Source: Pyronema omphalodes (lineage: Eukaryota; Ascomycota; Pezizomycetes; Pezizales; Pyronemataceae). From it: 64,000 bases of DNA. Under the pieces are notes generated by a model, which did no database searches, had not been told where the DNA came from, and saw only the letters and a list, made by a program, of their open reading frames with translations. A program made the position numbers and the translations under genes. The stretch lies in NCBI GenBank assembly GCA_024516155.1, contig JAJJXM010000071.1, positions 1 to 64,000 of the forward strand, read 5' to 3'. Shown piece by piece: positions 35,122 through 47,241 of this stretch. The stretch's first letter is position 1. Every line of letters begins with the position of its first letter.

Positions 35122-37355
35122 ATACCTGTAATTTTTCGTTGGCGAAGCCTGGCGAAGCTTGGCGAAGCCTGTCGAAGCATTATCAAAACATTGTCAAAGC
35201 ATTTCTAGTATTTATTCCTCGTTCCATATGATAATATAATCCTATAAAAACAAGGACATCAAGCACTATATATATACAATCAAACATCATCATTTCGTAT
35301 ATAAACCCCCACATCAAACTCCACTGCTATGACACCCTAATACCCATACCCTGATACCCATACCCTGACACCCTGATACCCATACCCACTATCCCATCCT
35401 AAAACTAGTCTAGCACACACAACTCAACCCCCGGGCCCCAATACGTACATACGTAGTCTATCAGATATCCAATCAATACCAATCAATACCAATCAATCCC
35501 ATTAATTGACAGCTACATACGCTTTCATTCAGATATATATATATCAGAATACAATTTTTTAACGCAGATGAGTAGGATTGGATATAGATTAGCTGGGAAA
35601 TAGAGGTGTTTGGAATATAGGTTGTATATGCCAAAAAAAAGTTTTTGCGTTTTTTTTTTGTTTTTTTGCTTTTTTGTTTTTTTGGGGGGGATTTGAAAGA
35701 TGGAAAGGGGGAAAGAAGGAAAGGAGGAAAAGAGGAAAAGAGGAAAGGAGGAAAGGAGAAAAAAGGCTTGGAGAAATTTGGAGAAACTATAGGCTTATAG
35801 GCTTATAGTCTATAGTCTATAGTCTATAGTCTATAGGCTTACTTACTTACTTACTTTACTTATAAAGATTTATTTTCAAGTCTTCTTTTGGAGATTACAG
35901 GTTACAGGTTACAGGTTTCTTGGTTTCTCGGTTTCTCGGTTTGCTGTGTGCTGGGTGCTGGGTGCTGGGTGCTGGGTGCTGTGTACTCTGTATAATCCGC
36001 TAATAGTGATGATAGTGATGATAATGATATCTCTAAACACTAACACCATCAACACTAACACTATCACTATCAACACCATCAACAGAAAAAACAGAAAACA
36101 AAAACTACAATCCAACCCCATATTATAACGCTATCATTATCCCTAACCAGTATCTATATCTATAGCTATAGCTATAGCTATGGCATAGATATATATATAT
36201 AACACTCCTGATGGTATGGTTAATCGTATCTTCGTCGACATCGGTGTTTATGGCTATGGCTATGACTATGGCTATAGCTATATCGGCGTCTATATCTCTC
36301 ACAGCCAACAGCCAACAGCCTAGTAGTATCATAGCATCATAGCATCATAACCCCAACCCCAATACCCCAATACCCCAATACCCCAATACCCCAATACCCC
36401 AATACCCCAATACCCCAATACCCCAATACCCCAATACCCCAATACCCCAATACCCCAATACCCCAATAACCCACCACCATATAACGAACCCCACCATATA
36501 ACGAACCCTACCATTCATATCCAACGACATGTCCTACAGTTGGAGAGGTTAGATGTTTTATCAAACCCACTTCACTCCAGTAAAATAAAATAAACAAAAC
36601 CCCATTATTTCGATATTTCGATATTTCGATATCATATTCCACACCACACCACACCACGCCAACCATGCTTCATAAGCTACTACAACCTACGAAACCCCGA
36701 GGATATTATATGGCATATAGCATATGGCATATAGCATATGGCATATGGCATATACAAATAATAAACCCATCCATCCATAGTTCCATAGTTCCATAGTTCC
36801 AGTGATATCAGCGGATGATCATGCTGCTAATGAACAAAAGTATCAACGTGATGATCATCACATCCACACCCACATCCACACACCCACACCTACCCACACC
36901 CACACAGCACTACGAAAGGCTGCGATAACGGGGGTTCAGATAAAGTTTCAAGCTAAGGAAGGGATTAGTCTGAGTCCCGCGCTCGTGTTAGACACGTTAA
37001 ACACGTTAAACACGTTAGATATGGCTCTCCAAGCCTTATCGCTTGGGTGTTCACCTGGACCAGGTTGTAGTCAGGACCGGCGGCACGAGGTGCGGGATGA
37101 GATCTCCCCGGGTATAGGGCTAGATGGGATGCTTTGGGTACTGTCAAATGCTCGCTTAACTCTCAAGATCCAGGATTGACTGGCACTAAGATGCTCAAGA
37201 TGCGATGAAGCAAGGATTCAGTACGTAGATCACTACGAGGAATGAACAATTTGGTTGGTAAACATCATGACTCCATTTTAAATTGCCAAAAGTTTATCCA
37301 ATATAACGAAAAACAATTTTGGGTGTAAAAACATAAGCATCGTTAGATGAGACGT
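35122..37355. other. Intergenic region between SNF8 and TCTP, rich in simple repeats
   Basis: No gene seen. Contents in order: TACCC/CTGATACCCA repeats (35,330 to 35,395), TCAATACCAA repeats (35,470 to 35,500), T-runs near 35,640 to 35,690, purine repeats (35,700 to 35,765), TATAGTC repeats (35,800 to 35,835), TGCTGGG repeats (35,945 to 35,985), TATGGC/TATAGC repeats (36,160 to 36,290), an AATACCCC array, CATATGGCATATAG repeats (36,705 to 36,755) and CACACC repeats (36,858 to 36,905). Confidence 0.6.
36351..36468. repeat. (AATACCCC)n minisatellite
   Basis: About 14 near-perfect copies of the octamer AATACCCC. Any Gly/Tyr/Trp-rich ORF across it is a consequence of the repeat. The motif is not the fungal telomere repeat TTAGGG. 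Confidence 0.9.
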
Positions 37356-38106
37356 TTAAACCTTCTCCTCCTTCAATCCGTGCTTCCAGAAGCTCATGTA
37401 AGGGGTGACACCATCCTCACGGTAGTTCAAGAGAGCAACCCTATATGTTGATTAGCATCTGGCGAGTCAAACAAGATAGGTGGTTAAACGTACATTCCCT
37501 CGAGGTCCATGGACTCTCCGACGTAAAAGTCGTAGTCCTTGAAGTTGGCGACAATCTTCTTGGCGGCAACGGCGGCTCCCTTCTCGAAGGTGGCAATCTC
37601 CTCCTCGGACTTTCCAGCCTCCTGCATCTTCTTCTTGATGGACTTCATGTATCCCTTAAGGTAGGTGAGGTAGGACTTCTTGTCGAAGGAAGTAGAGCTA
37701 AGACGGAAAGAGTGGACGACGTTGTTGACAGACTCCTGTCCGTCCTCGAGCTCCTCAGAGGCCTCCTCAGCGGAAGCGTTGGCACCGATGTCTGTGTAGC
37801 TGTTAGTAACGATTGAGGAAGTCTGGCACGAAACACCTACCGACGTCGGCTCCCTTGCTGATGGTGATCATAGCACAGTCGGCCTCGTAGAGGACACCGT
37901 CGACCTCCTTGAGGTCGTAGACGTCAGAGATCATCTCATCTCCGGAAATAATGTCCTATAGACGATAAGTTAGCTTGTGCTGTCGTCGACTGTGGACGAG
38001 GTGAACGCGAAAGAACACCCGCCCGCCCCACTTTACCCCGCACCGTGTCGCTGGACACAGTTTACGGAGAAGGTGGTGCTGTGATGCTTACCTTGAAGAT
38101 AATCAT
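37356..38106 (-). CDS. Translationally controlled tumour protein homologue (TCTP)
   Basis: Four exons on the minus strand: 38,106 to 38,092, 37,955 to 37,841, 37,791 to 37,494 and 37,440 to 37,356; introns are 136, 49 and 53 nt, all GT-AG. The product is 170 aa, the normal family length. It opens [16 protein letters not shown]. Both TCTP signatures are visible: [13 protein letters not shown] at about residues 45 to 57, and [17 protein letters not shown] near residue 130. It ends [18 protein letters not shown] proteins are abundant and cytoplasmic, bind tubulin and calcium, associate with ribosomes (yeast Tma19) and relocalise to mitochondria under stress. A 5-codon first exon followed by the longest intron is seen directly here. 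A pyrimidine-rich 5' region precedes the ATG. Confidence 0.96.
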
Positions 38107-41100
38107 TTTGGCGGTGTGTGGTTGATTGAACGAGTGGTGTCGAGGAATCTAGAAGTTAGTTAGAGGAGGGGGGTTTTGAAGCAAAGTCGAGAAGAGCGGG
38201 GAAGGCAGTCCTGCGCCAAGCTTCAGTAGGGGGGCAAAAATTAAAGGTGTCTTTTTTCCCCGCTAAACCGGTTGTGACTGTCTGGGCTGCGCTAAAGTGA
38301 CCTCCAACGCAGCTTAAGCTGTTTATAGCCATCACGTGATACTGGCGCCGCACATGGCAGAACGGCTGGTTGTCGCGTAGAAGCATCGCCAGTCGCGTTT
38401 TGTACTTGATGCTCCTTGATGATTGCCAATTACTTGTGTAGAAAGGTAAGAATCTTCATTGATTTACAAGAAAGCATGTTTTATCTCGACTATGAGTGAC
38501 CGAGTTCAAGTTTTGTTGCCGTTTAGCTCAGATGAAAAGCCTTCGCGAAAACTCACTTTTTTTCCATTAAGACCCTCTTACGGTTTAAAGCCTTGAAGCG
38601 CTTAGCGGCGGCTGGATCGTGGCTCAGTTCGACTTGTGGTTCGGCGAGGTCCAGGCGAGACGATGATGCTGTTACATAATGCCAGGGTTCTCCTTTTATC
38701 AGATCATCTCTCTCACTATCGGATAATACCGGAATTATCAGATGATCGCATTCTTATCTCCATCTCCCAGATGAGAACCCCTTCCAGGCTTAGACTTGGT
38801 GTCCGCTCTATGGAAGCTTCGGAATCCGGGGCGACAAGGGAGCCGGGCCGGATGAATCGATGCCTGGACTGGCTGGGTTTGTCTTTTTCGAACATGGAAG
38901 AAGGCACGGAAGATGCGATGCCGAACAGAAAAAAAAAGGGGCGGATGACAGGCAGGACAAATGATAATGCGAGAATAATTGTGCGACAATAATTTGCGCT
39001 GCTGTACGATGATGTCTGTGGATTTTTGGGTTTGAGATGGCAATTTGTTCTACGTGCACCGTTGGTTTGAAGATGAAGCATTTTTTGGTTCCTGAGTAAA
39101 AAAAAAAAAGAAAAAATAAATGCGTGGATTTTGATTCCTAATCTCTAGTTCCCTCGCTCTCGGGATCCCCGTCTGGGTCAATTTACATATCCTTACTCAG
39201 CCAAAAAATCAAACTCTGTTGCTGTGCACGCGCAACTCCGATCCGGTGGGTAGTCGGTTTCACAGGGTTTGATATTGACCGGAGAATGCTGGTGGTAGTG
39301 TGGTATGCATTTCTGTTTTTGCATCTCCGATGAGCGTGTGTCTTTTGTGATGTCAATTGCGTGTTGCTAATGCTGTGTCTGATGTTTCTCACGCGACACG
39401 TCAGATTTGTCGTTCGGTGTCGGTTGTTCTAACTTCTTGGTGGTTGCTGTTGCCTGGTGACATCGTTTCCCACTATGGATAGATTTGGGATGGCACCTGG
39501 GAGGGGAGGGGGGTGGTGGTGGTGGTGGTGCTGCTGCTGCTGCTGGTGGGATGGGGCTGGGATTGGGTTAGATGGCGGTTGTTCGTTGGCTGCTGATGCG
39601 ACTGATGCTGGCTGCAATCGACGATTCGATTGAGCTTCCACGACAGAGTCTGGCAGAAGCGGCAGTGAGATGTGGATGTGAGTAAGATCGCACAGAGATT
39701 GACCTGACCGTCAGGGACAGAAATGGGGAAAGCTTTCTCTTGGTCCGTCTTGACAGTCTTGTCAGTCTTTCAAATTTGGTCGTGTTTGTCTTGACTCTGT
39801 CTTGTCCTTCTTGTCTCTGTCTCTTTCGGTATCTTGTCTTGGTATTTGTAGCACAGCCATGATGCCTGACATTTCCATTTCCCTTTCCTCTTTCCAGCCT
39901 CTTCAAAGCCAGCCATCCGTCGTATCACACTTTCTTTACAATGCATTTCAGTCGATCCACTTGCCATACAAATATATGAGTCTGGTGCAAAAGTGTGAGA
40001 TTGTGGACAATCGCATACTTCAAAAATAAAGTGCAATTAAGGCGATGTACATACAGTGAAGATGCTGACTCGTCACCATCTTCATTCTGTATCTGTCTGT
40101 GCCCCATCTTGATCATTTGTCTCGCCTCGTTTCTCCTGCCTCACAGCCTTCCCTCGCTTCCTCGCTTATGTCCCTCGCTCGATTGATGTTTACATACCTT
40201 TCTTTGCATTCCCTGTAAAACCAATGGTATTTCGACTTTGTCGCTGTCGTCGTCGTCGTCGTCGTTGTAACTTGTCATCGTATTGCCCCGTCCCCGTCCC
40301 CGTCCTTGGCCTGTTCCTGATCACCCCCCCCCCCCATCCCCACCACCACCACCATCCATACCACCACATCCACATCCACATCCACCACCAACCACTCTTC
40401 CACCATTCAAACCCAACCTTCGCCATCTCAATTGGATCGCTGTCTCTTCTGCAAAAAAGTCGCTTCTTCAATTTAATCTGTCAAATTCATCTCGAAACTC
40501 CTCCTCATCTATCTATCATCATCATCAACACACCCTCCTCTCCCCTTCCGATCTCCGCTCCCTCTTCAAGTGTGTGATCTCATCGAGAACACGACACTCC
40601 TTCAATTCCCGCACCGCAATTCCCATTTAGCACTACTGCTAGGAACACATCCGCTATTTCCTCCCAGTGCTAGCACCTACCCGAACCTACAACCCACCTA
40701 ATCCCCGACGCCGTTCCGTGACGAGCTGCGAGTCGCTCTTAACTGTCACCTTACTCGCTCACACTGCCTCGCTGCCGACACTCGTCGAGAACTCTTTAAC
40801 TACCGCCGCCCTCCCTCCTCTCCCTCCACCTAGCAAATATCCCAAACAAATCCTAATATAATAACATCACCCATTACGATCCCCAACGCCACGCAAAAAA
40901 TTCAAAATTCACACACAGCCTAATCTAATCTAGTCCGGAAAAAAAAGGCATCACCCTAAAAGGATCGCTAATCGCTGAGAGTGTGCGCTCCTTTTCAGCC
41001 CCGTGCGAGAGAGAGCAAGACCACTACTGCTCAACCTACTGCTGCTACTGCTACCTCACCACGATACGCCCAACGTCCGAGCAGCAGCAGAGACACGCAC

Positions 41101-41199
41101 ACACCAAGAACCGCTACTACCAAAACAAATCCTACAAATCCTCGAAACATCCACGACAAATTCATTTCGCTGAACGTCTAGTACATACATACCGCAAAA
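38107..41199. other. Divergent intergenic region between TCTP and SUR2
   Basis: No gene called. The first 400 bp should hold the TCTP promoter. Position 39,505 to 39,545 is a CTG/GGTGGT triplet run and 40,245 to 40,265 a TCGTCG triplet run. From about 40,200 to 41,199 the plus strand is strongly C/T- and CA-rich with little purine, typical of a long fungal 5' UTR and promoter for SUR2. ORFs of 100 to 120 codons here are Pro/His/Arg-biased and do not look coding. Confidence 0.55.
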
Positions 41200-42701
41200 A
41201 TGACGTTGTCAACACCACTAAACATTACCGCGATTCCTCCGCCAATACTAACACCGCAACCACCTTTGTTCCCGCCAATAACTGACCACTGGGTGCTACT
41301 TATCCTACCAATTGCCGTTTATTGGACAGTGTCAATGTTCTTCCACTACCTCGACACACATGATCTTCTCTCAAAATACCGATTACACACACCAGAAGAG
41401 GTACTGGCACGAAATCATGTCTCGCGATCCGAAGTTGTGAGGGATGTCATCCTACAACAGGTTATTCAGACTATCATGGGAGGAGTAACAGCGCTTTGGG
41501 AGGGTGTTGAGATGATTGGTTACGAGCAGTGGGAGGTCTTGCAGCTATACACGCGCTTCCAGACTGTGGAGCAGTGGGCATTGAAGGCCTTGACCTTGCT
41601 CGGAATTAACGGTGTCGCGTTGGAAGAGAAAATTGCGCGCGGCATTGTCGCTGCTGGGGGTGACCAGGTATTCTTCAAGGCGATTGAGTTGGTTGGGTTT
41701 GAGCAATCTCAGGACTGGCGATGGAACTTGGTCGAAGTCTTTTACTGGTACATTGTGCCTGTACTTCGCCTTGGAGTCGCCATTTTCGTTCTCGATACCT
41801 GGCAATACTTCTTGCACCGCGCCATGCACGAGTCGAAATGGCTTTACAGTTGGTCACCCGTGATTACTCTCGCTTCCCCGCTGACAGTTTAGAAACTTTC
41901 CACTCTCGCCACCACCGTCTCTACGTTCCGTATGCCTTTGGCGCTCTCTACAATCACCCCTTCGAGGGACTCTTGATGGACACTATCGGCGCTGGTCTTG
42001 CCTACAAGATCTCTGGTCTTACCACTCGTGGAGCTATGGTCTTCTTCTGCTTCTCTACCTTGAAGACTGTCGACGACCACTGTGGATACGCTCTTCCCTG
42101 GGACCCTCTGCAGAAGATGTTCTGGAACAACGCCAACTACCACGATATTCACCACCAGACTTGGGGAATCAAGGTGTGTATTCCGACGCGAATTTTATGA
42201 CATCACCACTGACGTAGATAGAAAAACTTTTCGCAACCATTCCTCATCTGCTGGGACCGCTGGCTCGGAACTCAATGGAACGGTGAAGATGTTACTGCGC
42301 GTTATGCCGTTCAGCGCAGCCGTGCTGCTACCATTATCGCCGCAAAGTCTGGATCTGTTACTCCGACCGAACCCGTTGAGGTTGATGCTGCTACCCAGAC
42401 TGTCGCCGTTGAAGAAAAGATTGAGGCAAAGCCTATCCGCATGGAGGAAATCACCATGTCTGTCAGATCCGACAACATTAATGGAGTCATTAGGAGAATG
42501 AATGGTCTCAACGGAGTTGTCGCGTCTCGCGGACCAATGAAAATTAACGGAATGACCGGCATTCATGGACACATCAACACTACAGTCCCTCGCTCCGAGC
42601 CAACCCCACCACCTTCCTCCGATGAGGAAGATGAAACCATTGACGAGACTTCAACCCCCCTACGACGAAGCGCACGCCTAAGAGTATCACGGATGGCATA
42701 G
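41200..42701 (+). CDS. Sphinganine C4-hydroxylase (SUR2 family)
   Basis: Three exons, 41,200 to 41,848, 41,893 to 42,173 and 42,222 to 42,701; introns are only 44 and 48 nt. The product is 469 aa. It belongs to the fatty-acid hydroxylase superfamily: di-iron ER membrane enzymes that hydroxylate sphinganine or dihydroceramide at C4 to make phytosphingosine. Three histidine boxes are visible: HRAMH (206 to 210), HSRHH (220 to 224, formed just after splice 1) and HDIHH (300 to 304). GALYNHPFEG and TWGIK-KNFSQPF (splice 2) also match the family. A hydrophobic segment WVLLILPIAVYW lies near residue 30 and others near 190 and 250. After residue 350 there is a long hydrophilic tail with SSDEEDETIDE and an RRSARLRVSRMA end that is not part of the catalytic core. 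The start is the first ATG of the open frame, context caaaaATGAC. Confidence 0.93.
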
Positions 42702-43661
42702 AGAGTGCCGTTGTGTTGTTAATGTTCAAAGAAATAATGTCTGGGGCGTTGGGTCGATGACTGGGTCTTTTATTTTGACGGAGGGAATCGGGAAATGGAA
42801 AGGAAATCGAACGAACGAAAGAGAAGGAACGAAGAAAGAACTCCGAAAGTGGAAGAACCCGGAGAGAATGACTCAATTGCACTCTTGTTTTCATTTTTTT
42901 CCTATCTGTTATTTTTGCGTGTTTTGTATGTGTGGTTTTTTCAGGGTTTTTACTGTTTTTCTTTTCTTTTTCTTTGGGACACTTGTATATGATTTTCCTT
43001 TTTTTCTTTCTTCCAGTATTGTACTGCGGTTGCGGTTTTTTTGTTTTGTTGAACACTTATTTCAAAGGTGTCAAGGTTCTGGCGAAAGAGATACCAGTGA
43101 GCATACTTTTTAACAGTAATTCATAGTGGTTGATGTTGATGGTTTGAGATGTGGGATTTTTTTTACTTTTTTTCTCTTTTTCTGGTGAAGAAGATGAAGA
43201 TGAAGACAAAGTTGAAGACGAGGATGAGGATGAGGATTAGGATTAGGGAAAAGATGAAGGAAAAGGAAGTTTTTTTTTTTTTTTTTAAGAGGAAAAAAAA
43301 AAAAGTACTGTATGTATCAAGATGATGGGTGATTAAATGTCGCAGGATGGCTTTTTATCATCATCTCCCCTCTCGCCGTGATAGGACTGGATAAATAAAC
43401 GTTTACTGGTTGTGGTTATCGTATAAGGGGGAAATATTTAAAGATTAAAAGATTACAAGATTACAAGATTCAAAGATTCAAAGATTCAAAGATTCAAAGA
43501 TTCAAAGATTCAAAGATTCAAAGATTCAAATATTACTTCTGGGATATCATCTGGAAATTAATTATGCAGGATGATTTATGTGATTTATGTGATGAATGAT
43601 CCCAGTATCGCAGAGGTTAATATAGTCATATAATCTGTCTAGTCTGTTTCGTCAAGCTTAA
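42702..43661. other. 3' flank of SUR2, no gene
   Basis: T-rich DNA with an A/G-rich stretch (GATGAGGAT repeats, 43,185 to 43,265), homopolymer T and A runs at 43,271 to 43,305, and a (GATTCAAA)n octamer array at 43,468 to 43,530. No ORF with coding character. Confidence 0.6.
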
Positions 43662-43669
43662 GGAAGTTG

Positions 43670-44775
43670 CAGACCTCCCAGCCGTACAAACCAGTTTAAA
43701 ATGACGACCAAAACGGACTATACGGACTGTTGGAATATCAGAACTGTACGGCGACCCAGTTCAGTTTACTGTCAGTATTATAAACTGGTTAAACTGCGAA
43801 AACCAGTTAACTGAATGCAAGGCTTGGAAAATCAGGTGAACCGTTTAAAACTGCGGAAACTGGTTTGTCCAGAGGAACTGGTTTATGAAGGGGGTGATAA
43901 ATGTTATTCAGTGCATACATAACAAAATTCTATCCTAATTGGGTCGCCAGAAATCACAACTGACGCCTACAATTGAAGCTCTTGAGCCCCTCAATGGCTT
44001 CCAGAGTATCTGCCTGCATTGAATGGCAGTCCGATATAATGATGTTCTTGCATTCGGAAAACAGCCGCTTGGGCTCGGCGCTCATTGCGGAAATAGACAG
44101 CAGTACTTCAACAGCCGTTTTGCAAAGTTTGGGGAACCTGGCTCGCTGCCGGGGCTCACACCACCACTCAATAGCAGAAGGACCATCCCCAAGTGCTGCC
44201 TCCAGTCTCAGCGCACAGTAATCATCATACTCGTCCGGCTGCATGGGGCTACCTGTTGCCGTATCTTCAGAGCCTTGTTGGGGTTCTAGCGGGGTATTGA
44301 AGCCAGGTGATATAGAGGAGAGGCCGCTGGTAACGGAACTCATTGTAGGTGGTTGGGGAGAAAAGGCAGTGTAAGGTATGGTTGAGTTCTGTAGGTCAAG
44401 AGAAAATAGTCTAGGCGAGATGTATAGGAGGATCCAGGCCAGTAGAGGTGCGTTCAAACGAGGTTTCAGTACAATATTTGCATCGGTTTGGCTGTCTATG
44501 ATCCTCCATGCATGGGTTTGGCTGTTTATTCTTCTGCGCAGTAGTCAACGAGGCGGTTAAACTGGTTTGTATCTGACAACCAGTAAACTGTTTACCGAGT
44601 CAGTTCAATCAGTTCAATCAGTGCACTGCAGTTACCTGGTTCTATGGGACCCTCAAAACTGAACCAACTGCGTATCCGGGACACGAAAACTGCACCAACT
44701 AACTGTGAATTATCAGTTCAGTTTACCTGGTTTACGATTTTACCCGGTAAACTGGCTATACGGTTGGGAGGTCTG
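43670..44775. mobile_element. Non-autonomous hAT transposon, complete ends
   Basis: 1,106-bp element. Left end CAGACCTCCCAGCCGTAC and right end the complement of CAGACCTCCCAACCGTAT; the inverted repeats continue to about 28 bp with a few mismatches. A perfect 8-bp target duplication, GGAAGTTG, lies at 43,662 to 43,669 and 44,776 to 44,783. CAG...CTG termini and an 8-bp duplication are diagnostic of the hAT superfamily. Many AAACTG/CAGTTT motifs lie next to both ends, typical of hAT subterminal binding sites. Inside is only a C-terminal transposase fragment, so it is an internally deleted derivative. The intact target duplication suggests insertion not long ago. Confidence 0.93.
43954..44457 (-). 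pseudogene. hAT transposase C-terminal fragment (dimerisation region)
   Basis: A 167-codon open frame. The last 80 residues match the hAT C-terminal dimerisation domain: EWWCEPRQRARFPKLCKTA, then LLSISAMSAEPKRLFSECKN and DTLEAIEGLKSFN. The DNA-binding and catalytic parts are missing, so no transposition activity is expected. It may still be expressed as a short protein able to dimerise with a full transposase, but that is speculation. Confidence 0.85.
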
Positions 44776-44783
44776 GGAAGTTG

Positions 44784-45618
44784 TAGAGTTGGGATACAGG
44801 ATACAGGATACAGGATACTTGGTTGAGTTGATAGGTTGATGATGGATAGGTTGGTAGGTTGATAGGTTGAGAGGTTGAGAGGTAGATGATGGATAGTGGA
44901 TAGTGGGTTATATACGCAGGATATGCAGGATATGCAGGATATGCAGGATATGCAGGATATGCAGGATACACAATATAGCCATATAGCCATATAATCCTTA
45001 TAATCCATATAATCCATCATACACACCAGAGCTCTCATATAGTACCGTACACAGTGATTATTTCTATGATGCATATATAACCTAAGTATTTATGTATTTA
45101 AATGGGAAGTTCTTGAAGTTATAGGAGTTATAGCAGTTATAGGAGTTATAGGAGTTACAGAAGTTATGGAAGTTATTGAAGTTATAGAAGTTATAGAAGT
45201 TATAGCAGTTATAGGAGTTATAGGAGTTATAGGAGTTACAGAAGTCACAGAAGTTACAGAAGTTACAGAAGTCAGAGTCTATACATGTATGTATGTATGT
45301 ATGTATGTATGTTTATGGGTTGATATTGATGGAGGATTTGGGAAAAGAAGTTGGGGAAGTTGGGGAAGTTGGAGATGTTGGAGAAGTTGGATATGGATAT
45401 AGACGTTGATAGCATGTGGTTAACTATGGGGTTGTATACATAATGCGCGGAATGTAATGGATCTAATGAAGTCTGTATTGTGGGATGAAGGATAGTGAAA
45501 AGAAAGGAAGGAGGGTGGGGAGTATGATTATGTAGCCATATGATTATCTATGTGATCATACATACATTCATATAGTATACACGTATTCAAGCTTATGTAA
45601 TGCATCATCATCATCATC
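44784..45618. repeat. Minisatellite-rich region
   Basis: Adjacent short arrays: GATACAG (44,800 to 44,818), GGTTGATA/GGTTGAGA (44,820 to 44,885), ATATGCAGG nonamer (44,915 to 44,965), AGTTATAGG/AGTTACAGA nonamer (45,112 to 45,274), ATGT tetramer (45,283 to 45,312), GGGAAGTTG (45,345 to 45,390). No gene. Val/Glu- or Cys/Ile-rich ORFs are repeat artefacts. Confidence 0.8.
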
Positions 45619-45789
45619 ATGATCATCATCAATTGGTTGATTAAAGTTTTCTCGTTCTGGAAGGTTTTTTTTTTTTATTATTATTATTGTTTTTGTCTTT
45701 TTCTTTTTGTTGCTTTCTTCTTCTGCTTCGGTTTACTTTGTTGTTATGATTCTAATTCTAATTCTGATTCTGATTCTGATTATTTTTTT

Positions 45790-46219
45790 TATGTTTTCAT
45801 ATTTTCATATTTTCATATTTTCATATTTTCATATTTTCATATTTTCATATTTTCATATTTTCATATTTCATATTTCATATTTTCATATTTTCATATTTTC
45901 ATATTTTCATATTTTCATATTTTCATATTTTCATATTTTCATATTTTCATATTTTCATATTTTCATATTTTCATATTTTCATATTTTCATATTTTCATAT
46001 TTCATATTTCATATTTTCATATTTTCATATTTTCATATTTTCATATTTTCATATTTCATATTTTCATATTTTCATATTTTCATATTTTCATATTTTCATA
46101 TTTTCATATTTTCATATTTTCATATTTTCATATTTTCATATTTTCATATTTTCATATTTTCATATTTTCATATTTTCATATTTTCATATTTTCATATTTT
46201 CATATTTTCATATTTTCAT
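45790..46219. repeat. (ATTTTCAT)n satellite, about 430 bp
   Basis: An octamer array of roughly 50 units with occasional 7-base units (ATTTCAT), which shift the phase at about 45,865, 46,000 and 46,052. It gives long Phe/Ile/Ser/Tyr ORFs in two frames; these are artefacts. Confidence 0.95.
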
Positions 46220-47241
46220 ATCTTTAAATCTTTAAATCTTCAGATTCTTTTTTCATTTACTTCTTTTATCTATATCTTTTTCAGAAGCAAATACAATATT
46301 TCAAACGAAATTTGTATTTCCATTCCCTTCCTTGCTTACTGAATACCTGGCTACAAAAAATATATAACACCATCAGTTATTATGCAGAAAAATAAAAATA
46401 AAAATAAATAAAAAATAAAACAAAATGCGACACGATTTGGATAACAAATCTATATATTCTTTTATTTACACGAATAGGTCTGTATCTATATGCATAGATA
46501 TGCTATAGACAAGAAACAAGAAACAAAACACCAGTTTCCTATGAAACACTTCCTATTCCTCCTCTCAATCCATATGTCTGTAACCATCAAAGCGGGGTCC
46601 ACCATCTCCACTCCCCTCAAACTTCCCCCCCCCCCCCCCCCCCCACCCCCATCACCATCACCACCACCGCTAACCCCAACCCGCCTAGTCCACCCCAGTC
46701 TAATCCCCCCTAACAAAACCCCCGATTCCCGGATATTTCCACGATGTGATACATCAGTGCATCAGTGCATCTTGCATCTTATGCCGTATCCACGCCTGTA
46801 TCTACGCCTGTATCTACGCCTATATCGACTGTAGTACGTTATCGCCTGTATCTACCATACCCACTATACTTGCCTTACATACGGAACTGTTTCCATGTAC
46901 ATACCGTAGCTCTGTTTCAGCGCTGACTCCTGATGCTGATGCTGCGAAAACTATGTTGTATGTCGTATGTCGTATGTCGTAATTCCCGTCGCAAGGTTAC
47001 GGTCCAAGAAAAAAAAAGACGATGATATGGAGAGTCCGCTTGAGCCGATGATCGTGGAAGGGATGGCAAGGGTTGGTTGATGATGGGAGTTAGAGTGGTG
47101 ATACTATGTACCGATGATGCTGTCGGTGCGGTTGAAGACTGGAGACGGAGTGGTATTGGCATGGGTATTTTCAGCGACAACAGAGGAAAGATGAGGAAGC
47201 CGACCGAATAAAAGAAAGAGGAGTATGGTGACAAAACAAGA
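46220..47241. other. Intergenic, no gene
   Basis: AT-rich start, a C-run at 46,625 to 46,644, TATCTACGCCTG repeats near 46,790 to 46,830 and GTATGTC repeats near 46,960. Nothing else recognised. Confidence 0.5.

Noticed and set aside
36351..36468. Telomere-like repeat
   Set aside because: The unit AATACCCC is not TTAGGG and the array is internal.
36329..36530. Gly/Tyr/Trp/Ile repeat ORFs on the minus strand
   Set aside because: Produced by the AATACCCC octamer array.
38636..39081. ORFs of 100 to 120 codons between TCTP and SUR2
   Set aside because: Both strands are open over the same bases, with no motif or composition supporting coding.
40224..40630. Pro/His/Arg-rich ORFs upstream of SUR2
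   Set aside because: C- and CA-rich 5' UTR-like DNA with repeat-driven composition.
44023..44289. Plus-strand ORFs inside the hAT element
   Set aside because: They are antisense to the recognisable transposase fragment.
45619..46342. ORFs of about 200 codons rich in Phe, Ile, Ser and Tyr
   Set aside because: They are translations of the (ATTTTCAT)n satellite, open in two frames because the unit has no stop in those phases.
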